Assembly (NCBI RefSeq): GCF_024868665.1
Contig: NC_079890.1
Location: forward strand, 7,706,236-7,770,235
Length of the DNA stretch: 64,000 bases
Direction of reading: 5' to 3'
Source: Triplophysa rosa
Lineage: Eukaryota > Chordata > Actinopteri > Cypriniformes > Nemacheilidae
A program made the position numbers and the translations under genes. A model generated the notes under the pieces. That model made no database searches and was not told the origin of the DNA. It worked only from the letters and a program-made list of their open reading frames with translations. How positions within the stretch are numbered: the first letter of the stretch is position 1; each line of letters starts with the position of its first letter. This document shows positions 54,052-64,000 of the stretch, piece by piece.

Positions 54052-55843
54052 TTCAACTTTAAACACCCCACACCTGCCCTGAACACCTCTCCACACAACC
54101 ATTCACACCTTCAGCAACCCCCCTCTCTCCCACACCTACAATTCAGATCACTGAAGATGATGTGTTCCAGGTCTTCATAAAGTACAAAAGAAGGAAAGCA
54201 TCAGGCCCAGACGGTGTTTCACCAGCCTGCCTAAAAATATGTGCTGACCAGCTGGCCCCCATCTTCACACAGATCTTCAACAGATCACTGGAGCTGTGCG
54301 AAGTCCCCTCATGCTTCAAACGCTCCACCATCATCCCAGTCCCAAAGAAACCCAAAATTACTGGACTTAATGACTACAGACCTGTGGCTCTAACATCTGT
54401 GGCCATGAAATCATTTTAAAGACTGGTTTTGGCCTATCTGAAGGACATCACTGGTCCCTTACTGGACCCCCTGCAGTTTGCCTACAGAGCAAACAGGTCT
54501 GTGGATGATGCTGTCAACATGGGACTGCACTTCATCCTTCAGCATCTGGACAGACCAGGGACCTATGCGAGGATCCTGTTTGTGGACTTCAGCTCCGCTT
54601 TTAACACTATCATCACGGACACCCTTCAGAATAAACTGGCACAGCTCTCCGTCCTAACCACTGTCTGTCAGTTGATCAACAGCTTCTTGACAGACAGGCA
54701 GCAGTTAGTAAAGCTTGGCAAATTCAAATTCAACACCTGCACCATCAGCACTGGAGCTCCTCAGGGCTGTGTTCTCTCCCCACTGCTCTTCTCCCTTTAC
54801 ATGAATGATTGCACATCTAAAGACCCCTCTGTCAAGCTCCTGAAGTTTGCAGACGACACCACACTGATCGGCCTCATTCAGGATGGTGACGAGTCTACTT
54901 ACAGACAGGTGGTCAAGGAGCTGGCTGTCTGGTGCAGTCTTAACAACCTGGAGCTTAACACGCTTAAAACTGTTGAGATGATCGTGGACTTCAGGAGAAG
55001 TCCACGACAGGCCCCTGTTCTCCCCAAACTCACCATCATGAACAGCACTGTGACTGCAGTGGAGTCATTCAGATTCCTGGGCACCACAATTTCTCAGGAT
55101 CTGAAGTGGACACTCACATTGACTCTATTCTTAAAAAGGCCCAGCAGAGGCTGTACTTCCTTCGCCAGCTGAGGAAGTTCAACCTGCCACAGGAGTTGCT
55201 GAAACAGTTTTACTCTGCCATCATCGAATCCATCCTCTGCACTTCTATAACTGTCTGGTTGAGCTCAGCTACCAAATCTGATCTCAGAAGACTACGGAGG
55301 GTAGTCCGGACTGCTGAGCGTATCATTGGTACAACCATCCCCACTCTCCAAGAACTGTACTCATCCAGAATGAGCAAAAGGGCTGGTAAAATCACTCTGG
55401 ACCCCTCACACCCAGCACACTCCCTTTTTGAACTGTTACCGTCTGGTCGACGCTACATAGCACTGAGCACCAGAACGACCAGACACAGGAACAGTTTCTT
55501 CCCTCAGGCAATCCATCTTATGAACACTTGACATTAAACGCGGAACACACAACTCTATTTCACATTATTTATTCACCAAATTTGCACATATCAGACCTGT
55601 ACATACATAATTGTCTATATTGTATATTGTGTTTTTGCTGTTTTGTACATTGCCTATTTCTATATTATTGTATATTATTGTTATTTTTTCAAATTTTTTC
55701 ATTTATCATCTGTGCTCTGTCCTGTTGCTGTCTTTCTGTTGCACTGTGGAGCTTCTGTCACTATAACAAATTCCTCGTATGTGGAAACATACTTGGTCAA
55801 TAAAGCTCATTCTATTCTATTCTATTCTATTCTATTCTATTAT
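54052..55843 (+). mobile_element. L2-like LINE copy 2, 5'-truncated
   Basis: The RT region to 3' end has the same domain order as the copy at 3408-5852 but is a different family member: its tail is AATAAAGCTCATTCTATTCTATTC with about seven ATTCT units (55801-55843) instead of ATTCTG repeats. It is inserted in element W. Confidence 0.85.
54120..55531 (+). pseudogene. LINE reverse transcriptase, stop plus frameshift
   Basis: Three open pieces make one RT. 54162-54419 covers ASGPDGVSP through NDYRPVALTSV. 54429-55172 covers FVDFSSAFN, PQGCVLSPLL and the FADDT active site. 55106-55531 covers the C-terminus with FFPQAI. A TAA at 54417-54419 replaces the Glu codon found at the same place in the other copy (KSFERLV there). 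A one-base deletion near 55109, within the DLKW block, shifts the frame. The catalytic residues themselves are kept. The copy is recent but dead. Confidence 0.85.
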
Positions 55844-56457
55844 GCGCGAGTTGTGCAGACCTATCCGTTTATATCAAAGTAACACAAGATAAATTAATGA
55901 CAGACGCTTTCTCCTGGGGTACACGCCGATTGGTCTGAGAAGAGCTGCTTGATGTCTGACAAATCAAATGCATAGGTACAAAAAACATGACGAGCTTTAG
56001 TCAGACTCGGGCTGAGAATCCTGATAAGCTGTCAGACATGGGCCGGGCTAGGGCCTGAGTGTCTCAGGCCAGTGCTTAAATTTGAGGCCCGTGCAGGGCT
56101 CTAGCTTGAAGCACGATCGGAACGATGTGGAAAGGGTTAAATGATGTGCTTTTGGCGCTAAATAAGGATATTAGAGGATATAACGCCGAAAGATCATCAT
56201 TATAAATGTCATGGGAGCGCGTGATTCGTACAGCTCCGTTGTGTAGACGCGCTGCCCACATTGCGCTGAAGCAACAGAGAGGGGGAAGCATTTCGTCTAG
56301 CTGTGAACAATGGCACAACAACAAATCAACGGTGCAGAATTCAATGAAATTCAAAGAAATATTTATGTTGTTATAAGAAAAAAATGTGGCTCGTTTTAAG
56401 ACTGGCGGAACAAAGTAGGCAGGCCGCCATAGTCTCGTCAATGAATGGGAAACACTG

Positions 56458-58011
56458 ATTTGACATCTTGAGTTGCACAGACCGATCGGCATTTAACGCG
56501 AGAGAGATTTAAGATCAAACTGCTCCATAAGCTTTTGAATCATTCTCGCGGTGCTTGTTGTCATATGCCAATAGATATGCTGCAAACACCAAAATACACT
56601 GATGTGGTATCATATAAAATTCGGGATCGGCACCTCTGTCACGTGAGAGCTGTGTCATATCACCTTGACGTCAGCTGACTGTAGGGGCAGATTTAACTTA
56701 ATAGTGAGAGTGTAAAAATATGAAACAAATATGCTACCTACAAATTTCTCCATTTGCTGTCGGTAACATCTGTTCCTTTCATTGCACATTTATGAGTTTG
56801 AGTTTTCATGAACAGAATTTTGCATGAAATATTTATTTTTAAGCCTTGGAAAATATTTTCAATAAATTATATTTATATAAATATAAAAAATATATATTTT
56901 TTATATTTATACATTTATATGATGCATCTCACTCAGACCCCCGCGTCACGTGCAGCCGTGCATGCATACACACACACAGGCGCACAGTGGTGCGGTGTTT
57001 ACAGAGTTTCTCCTTCAGAAAAGTGACTAGCATCTTTTTGGATAAGCATTAAGCTTTCAGTGAGTGGAAAAATGTCTCTCTCGGCGTCTTCTCTATTCAG
57101 TGAACGAGCGGCAGAATCAGCATATTCATGACCAAACCGCAGCTTACTTGTGAGTGAGTGAATACAAAACACCTTTTACAGGCACCTGTCATTGTTACTG
57201 ACTGGACATTTGAACATAAACATTTGTCTGTAATTATTATTTTATGTCTGGCAACAGAAACATTTAATATATAAATGAATATAAACAACAACAGCTTTAT
57301 TAGGCATTCGGTTGTAATAAAGTACAGTAAGTTCAGAGAGTAAACGCAAGTCTAGCGTGATGACGTCGTGAACATGCTCATTAGCACGTAACGCCACTTT
57401 GCCCCATAGTGACGGGTTATAATAGATTATGACAGATTTTTTTACAAGCCTGTCTGTCAAAATGACAGACAATTAAAAAAGTCTAGCGCAACCTCTGACT
57501 TACATTTTTTTTTTAAGTAAGGTGAATCTAAGTAGCTTTTTATGTTTTTATTTTGCATCTAGGAGAGTATTGAAACTAAGTTCAAACATTCTACTTCACA
57601 TCACTTTTGCTCTTTGGGAAAGTATTATATTAAAATATTCCAACTGGCCAATCAAATCTGTTATTTGACTTTCAGTGACATGCTTTTTATTTATTTTTAT
57701 TGGTATTTCACGAGACAAAACAAATATACATTTAATGAGATGACCGATTATCGTATGCGTTTTAAATTATATTATAATAACAAATAATTTATTATCACTA
57801 TTATTAAGACATTTAGCCCATTATTTTTGTGGGGGCAGTAAGGGGACCTGGAAAGTGGATAGGGGGGCGCTGGCCCCAAAAAGGTTGAGAGCCACTGTGT
57901 TAGTGTGTGTGTGGGGAGCCATACATTTCTTATTTTTTTCTTTTTTGCATGGTATGTGAAATGGGAGTGTATTTATTCACTTTGTTCTTTTACTTAGCTT
58001 TTATAAATTTA
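56458..58011. other. Intronic stretch, nothing recognised
   Basis: AT-rich with simple sequence at 56870-56915 (TATA-rich, palindromic) and a CACACACA run near 56968. No gene. Open frames here are short and compositionally biased. Confidence 0.4.
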
Positions 58012-58101
58012 ATGTTTTGCTTATAGTGAATATGTTTTATGTACAGCTGTTTTGTAACAATGAAAATTGTAAAAAGCGCTATATAAACATATTTGAGTTG
58101 A
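58012..58101 (+). repeat. LINE 3' tail, solitary, as at 16988-17076
   Basis: TTTTGTAACAATGAAAATTG followed by TAAAAAGCGCTATATAAA and GAGTTGAG matches the end of the LINE at 15418-17076. No coding part precedes it. Confidence 0.8.
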
Positions 58102-58852
58102 GTGATTACTCATAATTACCCGCAATAGCTGCACCAATGTTATTATATCACATGCTATGTTATATCACATCACAGAAATTACATCTATAAAGCCATGAGC
58201 ACTGAAATGATGCCCAAATACAATAGGAAAATTTTATAAACATTAATCATTTGTATGGTTTTAATGTTGTAAACCCTTTTAATGACCACTAAAATCTGGG
58301 TTCAGCAAGTGTGAAATGTCTTCACTTTTTGATATTACTACAATGGTGCTATTGTTTGACTATTTTAATCTAATAGGTGACATCTGAAAGCCGTGACACC
58401 ACGTATTAAATGACCCTCTTATTCAGTTGTCAGAACTTTAACAGAATGACGCATTTTAGAAACGCGTGAGGCAAAAACTTACAAGAAAGTCCTGAAAAGC
58501 CTGTAAAATTAATCATAAATGAAATAACTCATTTTTTTCCCTCACAAGAAGTTTCCTCATATTTAGCTAATTTGCTTGCAAAGGCTAATATTAGTTAACA
58601 CGTATACAAATAGACTAGAAACGAGATGAAATTGTAGACACTCAGTGCACGTATCTACATTTGTACGAAAAGAGTTAACTTAAAGCGCATTAAAATATAA
58701 AGAGGATCTGACCATAAAAGCAGCCGCAATGAAATTAGCATAGCTCGCTTAGCAACGGGATCCCGCTCATTGTAAAGGCGGAAACAGCCGCTCGGGCTAA
58801 TGCTAGCCCCCGCGAGCCTGCTGCTAGCGTTAGCCTCAACAATAACACTCAC
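58102..58852. other. mta intron 1, donor-proximal part
   Basis: Less repetitive sequence that becomes GC-richer toward exon 1 (58730-58850), as is usual near a promoter. The donor is GTGAGT at 58852-58847. The plausible start of intron 1 contains no further exon that I can see. Confidence 0.6.
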
Positions 58853-58880
58853 CTCCAACTCGGTACATGTTGGCCGCCAT
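58853..58880 (-). CDS. mta1/mta3: Metastasis-associated protein (MTA1/MTA3-type), coding exon 1
   Basis: On the minus strand GAGAGA-ATGG gives a strong start context (purine at -3, G at +4). 28 nt encode MAANMYRVG plus G, then the donor GTGAGT follows. MAANMYRVG is the invariant N-terminus of vertebrate MTA proteins, which recruit histone deacetylases in NuRD through later ELM2 and SANT domains. The single G joins AT of exon 2 to make Asp, so phase and sequence agree across a 44.8-kb gap, which chance could hardly provide. Transcription runs toward lower coordinates. Which paralogue this is cannot be decided from 32 residues. Confidence 0.9.
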
Positions 58881-59340
58881 TCTCTCGCTTTCGTAAACAA
58901 ATAAAAAATTTAAAATCTCCTCGTGGTGATGACAAAAAATACGTATCCAAAAGTGGTGCAGCTGTCTATATTATCGCATGTATTGAAGTATTTCCCCTGA
59001 CGCAAGACAAAGCCGGGTCCCGGCACGGCCGCTCTGGCGGGTAAAAGTTTAAAGTTTCTGTTACAATGTTTCTCTGGGTAGTAAAAAAATGCTTCTTTGT
59101 TCCCGCGCTGAGAAAAAACTCCCATCGAAGCCTCTTTCAGACATTTACGCATTCACACGTCACACATACATGCAGACACAAGCCCTTGATAGCCAGCCAG
59201 CCTGTCTGTCTTTCTCTCTCACACCACTCTTCATCCCGTGCTCCGCTCCCAGCTTCATCCTCCTCTTCTTCACCTCCGCTCTGTTTTACACATACTCGCA
59301 CTACCCCCTTTTTCGACGTCATCTTCGGAAGCTTATAACG
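58881..59340 (-). promoter_or_regulatory. Probable mta 5' UTR and promoter region
   Basis: The sequence directly upstream of the start codon has scattered CpG (CCGGGTCCCGGCACGGCCGC at 59012-59031 and others), and no transposon is recognised within it. Vertebrate mta promoters are CpG-type, so this is the likely promoter by position. No transcription start, TATA box or specific factor site is claimed. The 90- to 104-codon plus-strand frames at 59066-59403 are Ser/His-rich and unconvincing. Confidence 0.5.
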
Positions 59341-60089
59341 TCACTCAGAATATCGAAAAACACATGCGAAGCGGAAACACCAACCCATGCATACAAAAAA
59401 TAAGTATATTTTTACTGCTTAGTATTCACTAAAAACAGTTGGGTTAAAATTGACCCAACAAATAACCTAATGCTGGGTTACTAGCACCGACCCATTGTTG
59501 GGTTATTTTAATCCAATAAATTGGATTAAAGTTTAACCCAACTGTTGGGTTATGAAATAACTAATTTGTTGGGTTATTTTAGCCAACATGTTATTTATTA
59601 TTTTATTATTCTTGTTATATTTGTTGTTTGGTATTTTTGGCCATTCTATTTATTATTATTTTATTGCCGTGTAAACAACGAATGCACAACATAGATAGCT
59701 ACCTTTATAATTCTTTATTTCCAAATATACAATAAGTTTTGGTTGCAGTTGTTTTATTAATGTACTTCCTTTATCATAAAGGTACTAGCAATTAAGTATC
59801 AATTTACAAGTATCAAATAAATAAATAAACAGAACAGAGGCTAGTCTAGCTCATACAATTATAAACTACCTAAGCAAAAGCTACCAAACAGCAGCACCAC
59901 AAGACTTTGCATACTCCAAAATATAAATAAACAACATGTGTCAACTGCTGGTAAAAGACGGTCTTCCTCCAGCATCATGCTTCCCACAATAACGAAAACT
60001 TAAGAGGAACTGGTTTTATCCCCAAGATGCAGAACATGAAGGTCTTCCATTGCTCCTCCTGATACTGAATGATGTTTGTTTCAACTTCC
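59341..60089. other. Intergenic stretch with GTTGGGTT inverted repeat
   Basis: Upstream of mta. 59438-59580 contains TTGGGTTA in both orientations several times (59439, 59473, 59499, 59537, 59568), a palindromic low-copy repeat seen in many fish genomes. The rest is AT-rich with no gene. Confidence 0.55.
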
Positions 60090-61058
60090 AACCTATAAAC
60101 ATTTACATTTAGTCATTTAGCAGACGCTTTTATCCAAAGCGACTTACAGAGAGTTCAGGGAGCAATAAGCGATATGTTATACAGGAGCAATAAGACAATA
60201 AGTGCTAATACAAAGTTACTAGTTTCAACAAAAGCTAGACCACTACCTAGAGAAAGAGAGAGGGTTAGTTTTTTTTCTTTTTTTCTCATTTGTCTGTCAA
60301 GTATTCACAGAAGAGATGGGTTTAAGTAGTTTTTTTAATGTTGTGAGATATGTGGTTGACCGGGCTGAGTTAGGAAGAATGTTCCACCAGGAAGGAGTTG
60401 TGAAGGAGAATGAGCGGGAAAGCGATTTACTGCCCTTATGAGAAGGCAATACAAGACGCCGCTTGTTTGCTGAACGCAGGGTTCTTGATGGGGTGTAGGG
60501 GTGTAGGAGGGTGTGAAAGTATGCCGGTGCAGATCCAGTGATAGTCCTGTAGGCAAGCATTAGTGACTTGAATCTGATATGGGCTTCCACCTGTAGCCGG
60601 TGGAAAGAGATGAAAAGGGGTGTCACATGAGCACTTTTGGGCTGTTGGAAGACGAGGCGTGCTGCTGCGTTCTGAACCAGCTGGAGTGGTTTGATAGCCT
60701 TTGCAGGAAGACCAGCAAGGAGAGCATTGCAGTAGTCTAACCTTGAGATTACCAGGGCCTGGACAAGGAGTTGTGCCGCATGCTCAGTGAGATAGGGTCT
60801 AAACTTTCTAATGTTGAATAAGGCATATCGGCATGACCGCATTGTTTTTGCAATGTGATCATTGAAAGACAGCTGTTCATCAAATATGACTCCTGTTTTG
60901 GAAGGAGTGATTGTGGTATTGCCAAGTTGGATGGTGAGATCGTGTTGCACCGTGGGGTGTGCCGAAAACACGAGTAGTTCTGTCTTGGCAGGGTTCAGCT
61001 GGAGGTGATGCTCTTTCATCCAACAGATAAACAGATATTCTCTTTTGTAAATATGCAC
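60090..61058 (-). mobile_element. L2-type LINE, 3' half
   Basis: On the minus strand this is a coding C-terminus, then a 3' UTR of about 200 bp ending TTTGGATAAAAGCGTCTGC and TAAATGACTAAATGTAAATG (60137-60093). It is 5'-truncated near 61060. The tail type matches the solitary one at 50851-50945. Confidence 0.85.
60297..61058 (-). pseudogene. LINE reverse-transcriptase C-terminal part, 5'-truncated
   Basis: 253 open codons without the catalytic RT block, which lay upstream of the truncation. The frame starts in the palm/thumb border (HLQLNPAKTELLVF), then GVIFDEQLSFNDHI, SRLDYCNALLAGLP, LQLVQNAAARLVF, and ends with the C-terminal RSFSFTTPSWWNILP block. The open frame is uninterrupted, so the copy is young, but the protein cannot act alone. 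Related to 15432-16090 at the same motifs but clearly a different family. Confidence 0.85.
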
Positions 61059-61399
61059 ACATACATAGTATTATTATTACAATAATTATTTATAATTAAA
61101 ACTGTATTGTCAAAAATGATGTACAGTCATGAGGAAAAAAGTACAAGCACACTTCAATATGATGAATAATTCATAGATCTTTACATAGCCTGATGACCTG
61201 TAGGGGTCACACTTTTACTATTGACTTTAATTGTGAAAATTAGTACACAATGTTAATTTCATGTGTCATATGATATATTATATTAATTTATTATTATGTA
61301 CACATCTCATTACGTATTTGTTTAAATGTAAAAAAAAACTATTTAGGTCATTTTTCACATGACTGTATAACAGGAAGTTTTCAGACATTAATTTCTGTC
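61059..61399. other. Intergenic spacer, nothing recognised
   Basis: AT-rich sequence between the LINE and the Gypsy LTR. No gene. Confidence 0.4.
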
Positions 61400-61575
61400 A
61401 TATAACTTCACACCGTTATATGTAAATAATAACTTTATTAGAACACAGCCTGAGTTAGGCTCACATGTCACATACACTCGGCTAACGGCACACCTCTCAC
61501 ATAACATCCTTATGTGACGTAACACCCTCTTACGCCAAGCAGTATGGGTAATGTAGTGAACTCCACATCATCACA
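61400..61575 (-). repeat. 3' LTR of the Gypsy element (outer end uncertain)
   Basis: It begins TGTGATGATGTGG at 61575 directly after the purine tract. It carries an AATAAAG poly(A) signal near 61435. The distal end could be the CA at 61421 or at about 61400. Without the 5' LTR or a target duplication this cannot be settled. Confidence 0.55.
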
Positions 61576-61588
61576 TCTCCCCCTTTCA
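61576..61588 (-). promoter_or_regulatory. Polypurine tract of the Gypsy element
   Basis: GTGAAAGGGGGAGA on the minus strand lies immediately before the LTR start. In LTR retrotransposons the RNase H-resistant purine tract primes plus-strand DNA at exactly this place. Confidence 0.75.
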
Positions 61589-61875
61589 CAAGTAACACAG
61601 TTAACCCATAATAATAACATAACCAATGTAATATTAAACACTGTTAAACCCCTCTAGTAGTTTCTTGCATATACACTGTACCGACAGCAATATATACTTC
61701 AATCAGAATAACATTTCCAACTAAATACAATTAAGCTCTACCTTAATATCACCTGCAAAACACAACATTTATGAAAATACTGTTTTCTGAACAACAACCA
61801 TTTCACCAATTTTCTCCAGGTATCATACCAATAACATTTAAGCATTTCAGTAAATAACACTTTAGTAAATGACAT

Positions 61876-64000
61876 CTAAGTATGACTTACTTTCCTCATT
61901 CCTTTTCTTTCTCTCTTAGGAAAGTGACCCACACTTAAGTCTCTATACCGAACTGGAATTTCAATTACTCTGCCACTAGAGGTTGTTCTAGCAACAGGAA
62001 CAGTGTCCAATGTAACTTGCTCTGAGTGTCTGACAGGTTCTGAACTTTCCTGATCATGCCTTGGTTCTTGCCTTGGTTGTGACAGTTGCAAATAACTGTT
62101 CATGTCAATTCTTACAGAATCAGTCTCTGAAGATACCACTCCCTGTAAGTGACGTCTGTTTCTTCTGAGAACAGCTCCATTCCCGGTCTGTACAAAATAT
62201 GAACGTGGCTCTTTAGCAGTCCTCACAACTGTACCAGATGTGCACCACGTTTTCTCTCCATCCAATTTTAGGCGAACTTTATCTCCAGGTTGTAAAGGAG
62301 TAAGTGTACAAACAGAATGTCTTTTGTCATAGAAACGCTTGTAATCCTCTTTCGCACGTTTGTCTTTTTCAGCCACTCGTTTTCTGCTGATGTGATGTTG
62401 TTGCAAAGTTTTCTTCAGAACAGGCAATGTAGTACGAATCTGCCATCCCAGCATTAGCTGTGCAGGGCTTACTCCCGTAGCTGCAATTGGAGTAGCTCTG
62501 TAACTCAAAAGAGCCAAATGAGGATCTGGCTGATGCAGAATGTGTTTCGCTGTGCCCACGGCTCTCTCAACAGCACCATTCGATTGTGGGTAGTGAGGGC
62601 TGCTGGTCACATGATAAACACCCCAAGTTTTACAAAAATCTGTGAAGTCCAGACTACTGAACTGGGTAGAATTATCTGAATGCAATTCTCTCGGAATTCC
62701 CCATCTCACAAACATTCCTTTTAGCGCGGAGAATACGCTGCGACTACTAGTGATATGTAAACGAGCAATTTCAATGTCTCTAGAATACAAATCTACTACT
62801 ACTAGATAGTTTTTACCTCCATTCTCGCACAGGTCCGCTCCGACGGTTTGCCATGGACCAGGAGGAAGAGAAGTTGTGATAAGAGGTTCCTTTCTTTGTG
62901 TGGGCTTATGCACTTGACAAAAAACACACTGTGAAACTTTGGCAGTAAGGTCTGCTGCAATTCCAGGCCACCACACTGACATTTTAGCACGTTCCCTGCA
63001 TTTGTTTAGTCCTTGGTGCCCATCATGCAATTTGTCAAGAATTCCTTGTCGTAGTGCTGTTGGAATTACAATTCTGTCACCTCTTAGAAGCAATCCCTCA
63101 GCCCATGAGAGTGACGCTCGTTCTGTATAATAATCCTTACATTCCTGTGGTATGTGATGTGGCCAGCCTCCTTTTATGAACTGCTTCACTTTCTGTATCA
63201 CAGGATCTGCTAAACTGAACTCACGAATTTCGTTTAGCTTAGGTTCAGACACTGGTCTTGTTCTTATCACTGCTTCTACATAAACTTGTACTGCCTCTTC
63301 TGTGTTAGAGAGTTGTAATCCTTCCAGCGGATTACGGGACAGTGTATCTGCCACTACCAGCGATTTTCCCGGTACATATACAGCTTTAACGTTGAACCGC
63401 ATCAAACGTATCAGTAGGCGTTGACAACGCACAGGAGTTTTGTCCAAATCATAAGTGTTAATCAGAGGTACCAACGGTTTGTGGTCTGTTTGTAGTGTAA
63501 ACTCACCAAGACCCAGCAGATAACAGGCAAGTCTCTCGCATGCCCAAACTGCAGCCAGACATTCTTTCTCGATCTGGGAATATTTCAACTCATCTGATGA
63601 CAGTGTTCTAGAACAAAAAGCAACAGGAAGTGTCGTGTTACCGTGTTGTTGTAGCAAAGTAGCGCCTAGCCCAAAGCTGCTCGCGTCTGCAGATACAATG
63701 GTAGGTTTTTCAATGTCGTAGAAGGCTAAAACAGGAGCTGACGAAAGCATAGCCTTTACGTTGTCGAAAGCTTGTTGTTGTAGCGCATCCCACACCCATG
63801 CTGACTCTTTCTTTAACAGTTCATTTAGTGGGTGAAATGTTGTAGACATTTTAGGCACAAACTTTCCGAGATAATTCACCATTCCCAGCACTTGTCTAAG
63901 CTGTGCGACATCTTTGGGACATGGTAGATCTGTGATCGCTTTCACTTTGTCAGGGTCAGGTTTAACCCCATCACTGCTGATGATATGTCCAAAGAAGCGA
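61876..64000 (-). CDS. Ty3/Gypsy pol: RT end, RNase H, integrase (partial)
   Basis: The open frame continues past the window edge: FFGHIISSDG precedes the first internal Met at 63945, so the start is not here. Numbering from that Met, RNase H begins with Asp87 (VSADAS), followed by the TDHKPL block at 154-159. The integrase zinc-binding HHCC is His307, His310, Cys340 and Cys343. The catalytic core is Asp371 (GADLCE), Asp424 (LHSDNS) and Glu460 (SNGAVERA), a DD35E spacing. A C-terminal basic domain follows. There is no stop until TAA/TGA at 61876-61878, so integrase looks intact. The protein makes and inserts element cDNA. No chromodomain is recognised at the C-terminus. Confidence 0.85.
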   Translation of the reverse strand, partial: RFFGHIISSDGVKPDPDKVKAITDLPCPKDVAQLRQVLGMVNYLGKFVPKMSTTFHPLNELLKKESAWVWDALQQQAFDNVKAMLSSAPVLAFYDIEKPTIVSADASSFGLGATLLQQHGNTTLPVAFCSRTLSSDELKYSQIEKECLAAVWACERLACYLLGLGEFTLQTDHKPLVPLINTYDLDKTPVRCQRLLIRLMRFNVKAVYVPGKSLVVADTLSRNPLEGLQLSNTEEAVQVYVEAVIRTRPVSEPKLNEIREFSLADPVIQKVKQFIKGGWPHHIPQECKDYYTERASLSWAEGLLLRGDRIVIPTALRQGILDKLHDGHQGLNKCRERAKMSVWWPGIAADLTAKVSQCVFCQVHKPTQRKEPLITTSLPPGPWQTVGADLCENGGKNYLVVVDLYSRDIEIARLHITSSRSVFSALKGMFVRWGIPRELHSDNSTQFSSLDFTDFCKTWGVYHVTSSPHYPQSNGAVERAVGTAKHILHQPDPHLALLSYRATPIAATGVSPAQLMLGWQIRTTLPVLKKTLQQHHISRKRVAEKDKRAKEDYKRFYDKRHSVCTLTPLQPGDKVRLKLDGEKTWCTSGTVVRTAKEPRSYFVQTGNGAVLRRNRRHLQGVVSSETDSVRIDMNSYLQLSQPRQEPRHDQESSEPVRHSEQVTLDTVPVARTTSSGRVIEIPVRYRDLSVGHFPKRERKGMRKVSHT

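Larger units (their letters stand above)
53551..56457. mobile_element. hAT-like element W containing an L2-like LINE copy
   Basis: The ends are CAGTGTTTCCCACAG and (inverted) CAGTGTTTCCCATTC. ATTTG lies directly outside both ends (53546-53550, 56458-56462). Only 5 bp agree, so either an 8-bp duplication has decayed or the family makes a 5-bp one. A LINE copy lies inside. The left end is repeated inverted at 48465-48600. Confidence 0.6.
14075..58852 (-). other. mta1/mta3: mta intron 1 (44.8 kb, transposon-filled)
   Basis: The intron runs from the donor GTGAGT at 58852 to the acceptor CAG at 14075, 44,778 bp, phase 1 (Asp codon split G/AT). At least 25 mobile elements or tandem arrays were identified inside it, several nested. 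No other host exon was recognised in it. The only long open frames inside are transposase or reverse-transcriptase ORFs. Confidence 0.85.
61400..64000 (-). mobile_element. Ty3/Gypsy LTR retrotransposon, 3' part (runs off window)
   Basis: The minus-strand order is pol (from beyond 64000 to 61876), an untranslated spacer of about 290 bp, the polypurine tract (61588-61576) and the 3' LTR. The 5' LTR, gag and most of RT lie outside the window. This lineage differs from the Sushi-like element at 7030-11646 in sequence and in LTR start. Confidence 0.85.

Noticed and set aside
59066..59403. Ser/His-rich plus-strand open frames upstream of mta exon 1
   Set aside because: Three frames are open together in a CT-rich promoter-side region. 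None has a domain or a plausible exon structure.

Overview
This is vertebrate nuclear DNA, most likely from a cyprinid-like teleost. It is AT-rich and split by introns, and it carries fish-type transposons: many hAT elements with TAGGGCTG-type ends and 8-bp target duplications, IR/DR-type Tc1, L2-like LINEs whose 3' tail reads roughly GATAAAAGCGTCTGC, and Sushi-like Ty3/Gypsy. There are no operons or prokaryotic features.

The only host gene I can support is a metastasis-associated (MTA, NuRD subunit) gene on the minus strand. Coding exon 1 (58853-58880; MAANMYRVG plus the first base of an Asp codon) and exon 2 (14007-14074; [12 protein letters not shown]...EELNK) have canonical splice sites and matching phase. 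Together they give the first 32 residues of MTA1/MTA3. Both exons are too short to appear in an ORF scan. Intron 1 is therefore 44,778 bp and consists largely of transposons. Positions 1-14006 are the start of intron 2, and 58881-59340 is the 5' UTR/promoter side. The right-hand 4.6 kb is upstream intergenic DNA holding a LINE copy and a Ty3/Gypsy element that runs off the window.

Layout: 1-14 kb (intron 2) has a solo LTR with a nested MITE (1755-2578), a 5'-truncated L2-like LINE with a 684-codon RT ORF (3408-5852), a decayed Sushi-like Ty3/Gypsy element whose 5' LTR and primer site show an 11-nt self-priming match (7030-11646), and a hAT MITE (12789-13565). 14-27 kb has a LINE 3' half, MITEs, two related tandem arrays (22.5-24.2 kb) and an intact Tc1 transposon with a 340-aa transposase (24359-25953) inserted in a repeat whose empty copy lies at 1306-1590. 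27-39 kb is a series of hAT elements, several nested. 39.7-47.1 kb is a deep nest: hAT H' holds hAT E (holding F), and also Tc1 A, which holds hAT B, which holds hAT C, which holds an intact DD36E Tc1/mariner element. 47-58 kb has more hATs, two of which (with 32.5 kb) show BED-finger remnants, and a second L2-like RT copy with a stop and a frameshift.

Nearly everything except the two exons is selfish DNA. Insertion order can be read from exact target-site duplications. Only the two Tc1/mariner transposases, the LINE ORF at 3798-5852 (5'-truncated) and the Gypsy pol at the right edge keep long open frames.
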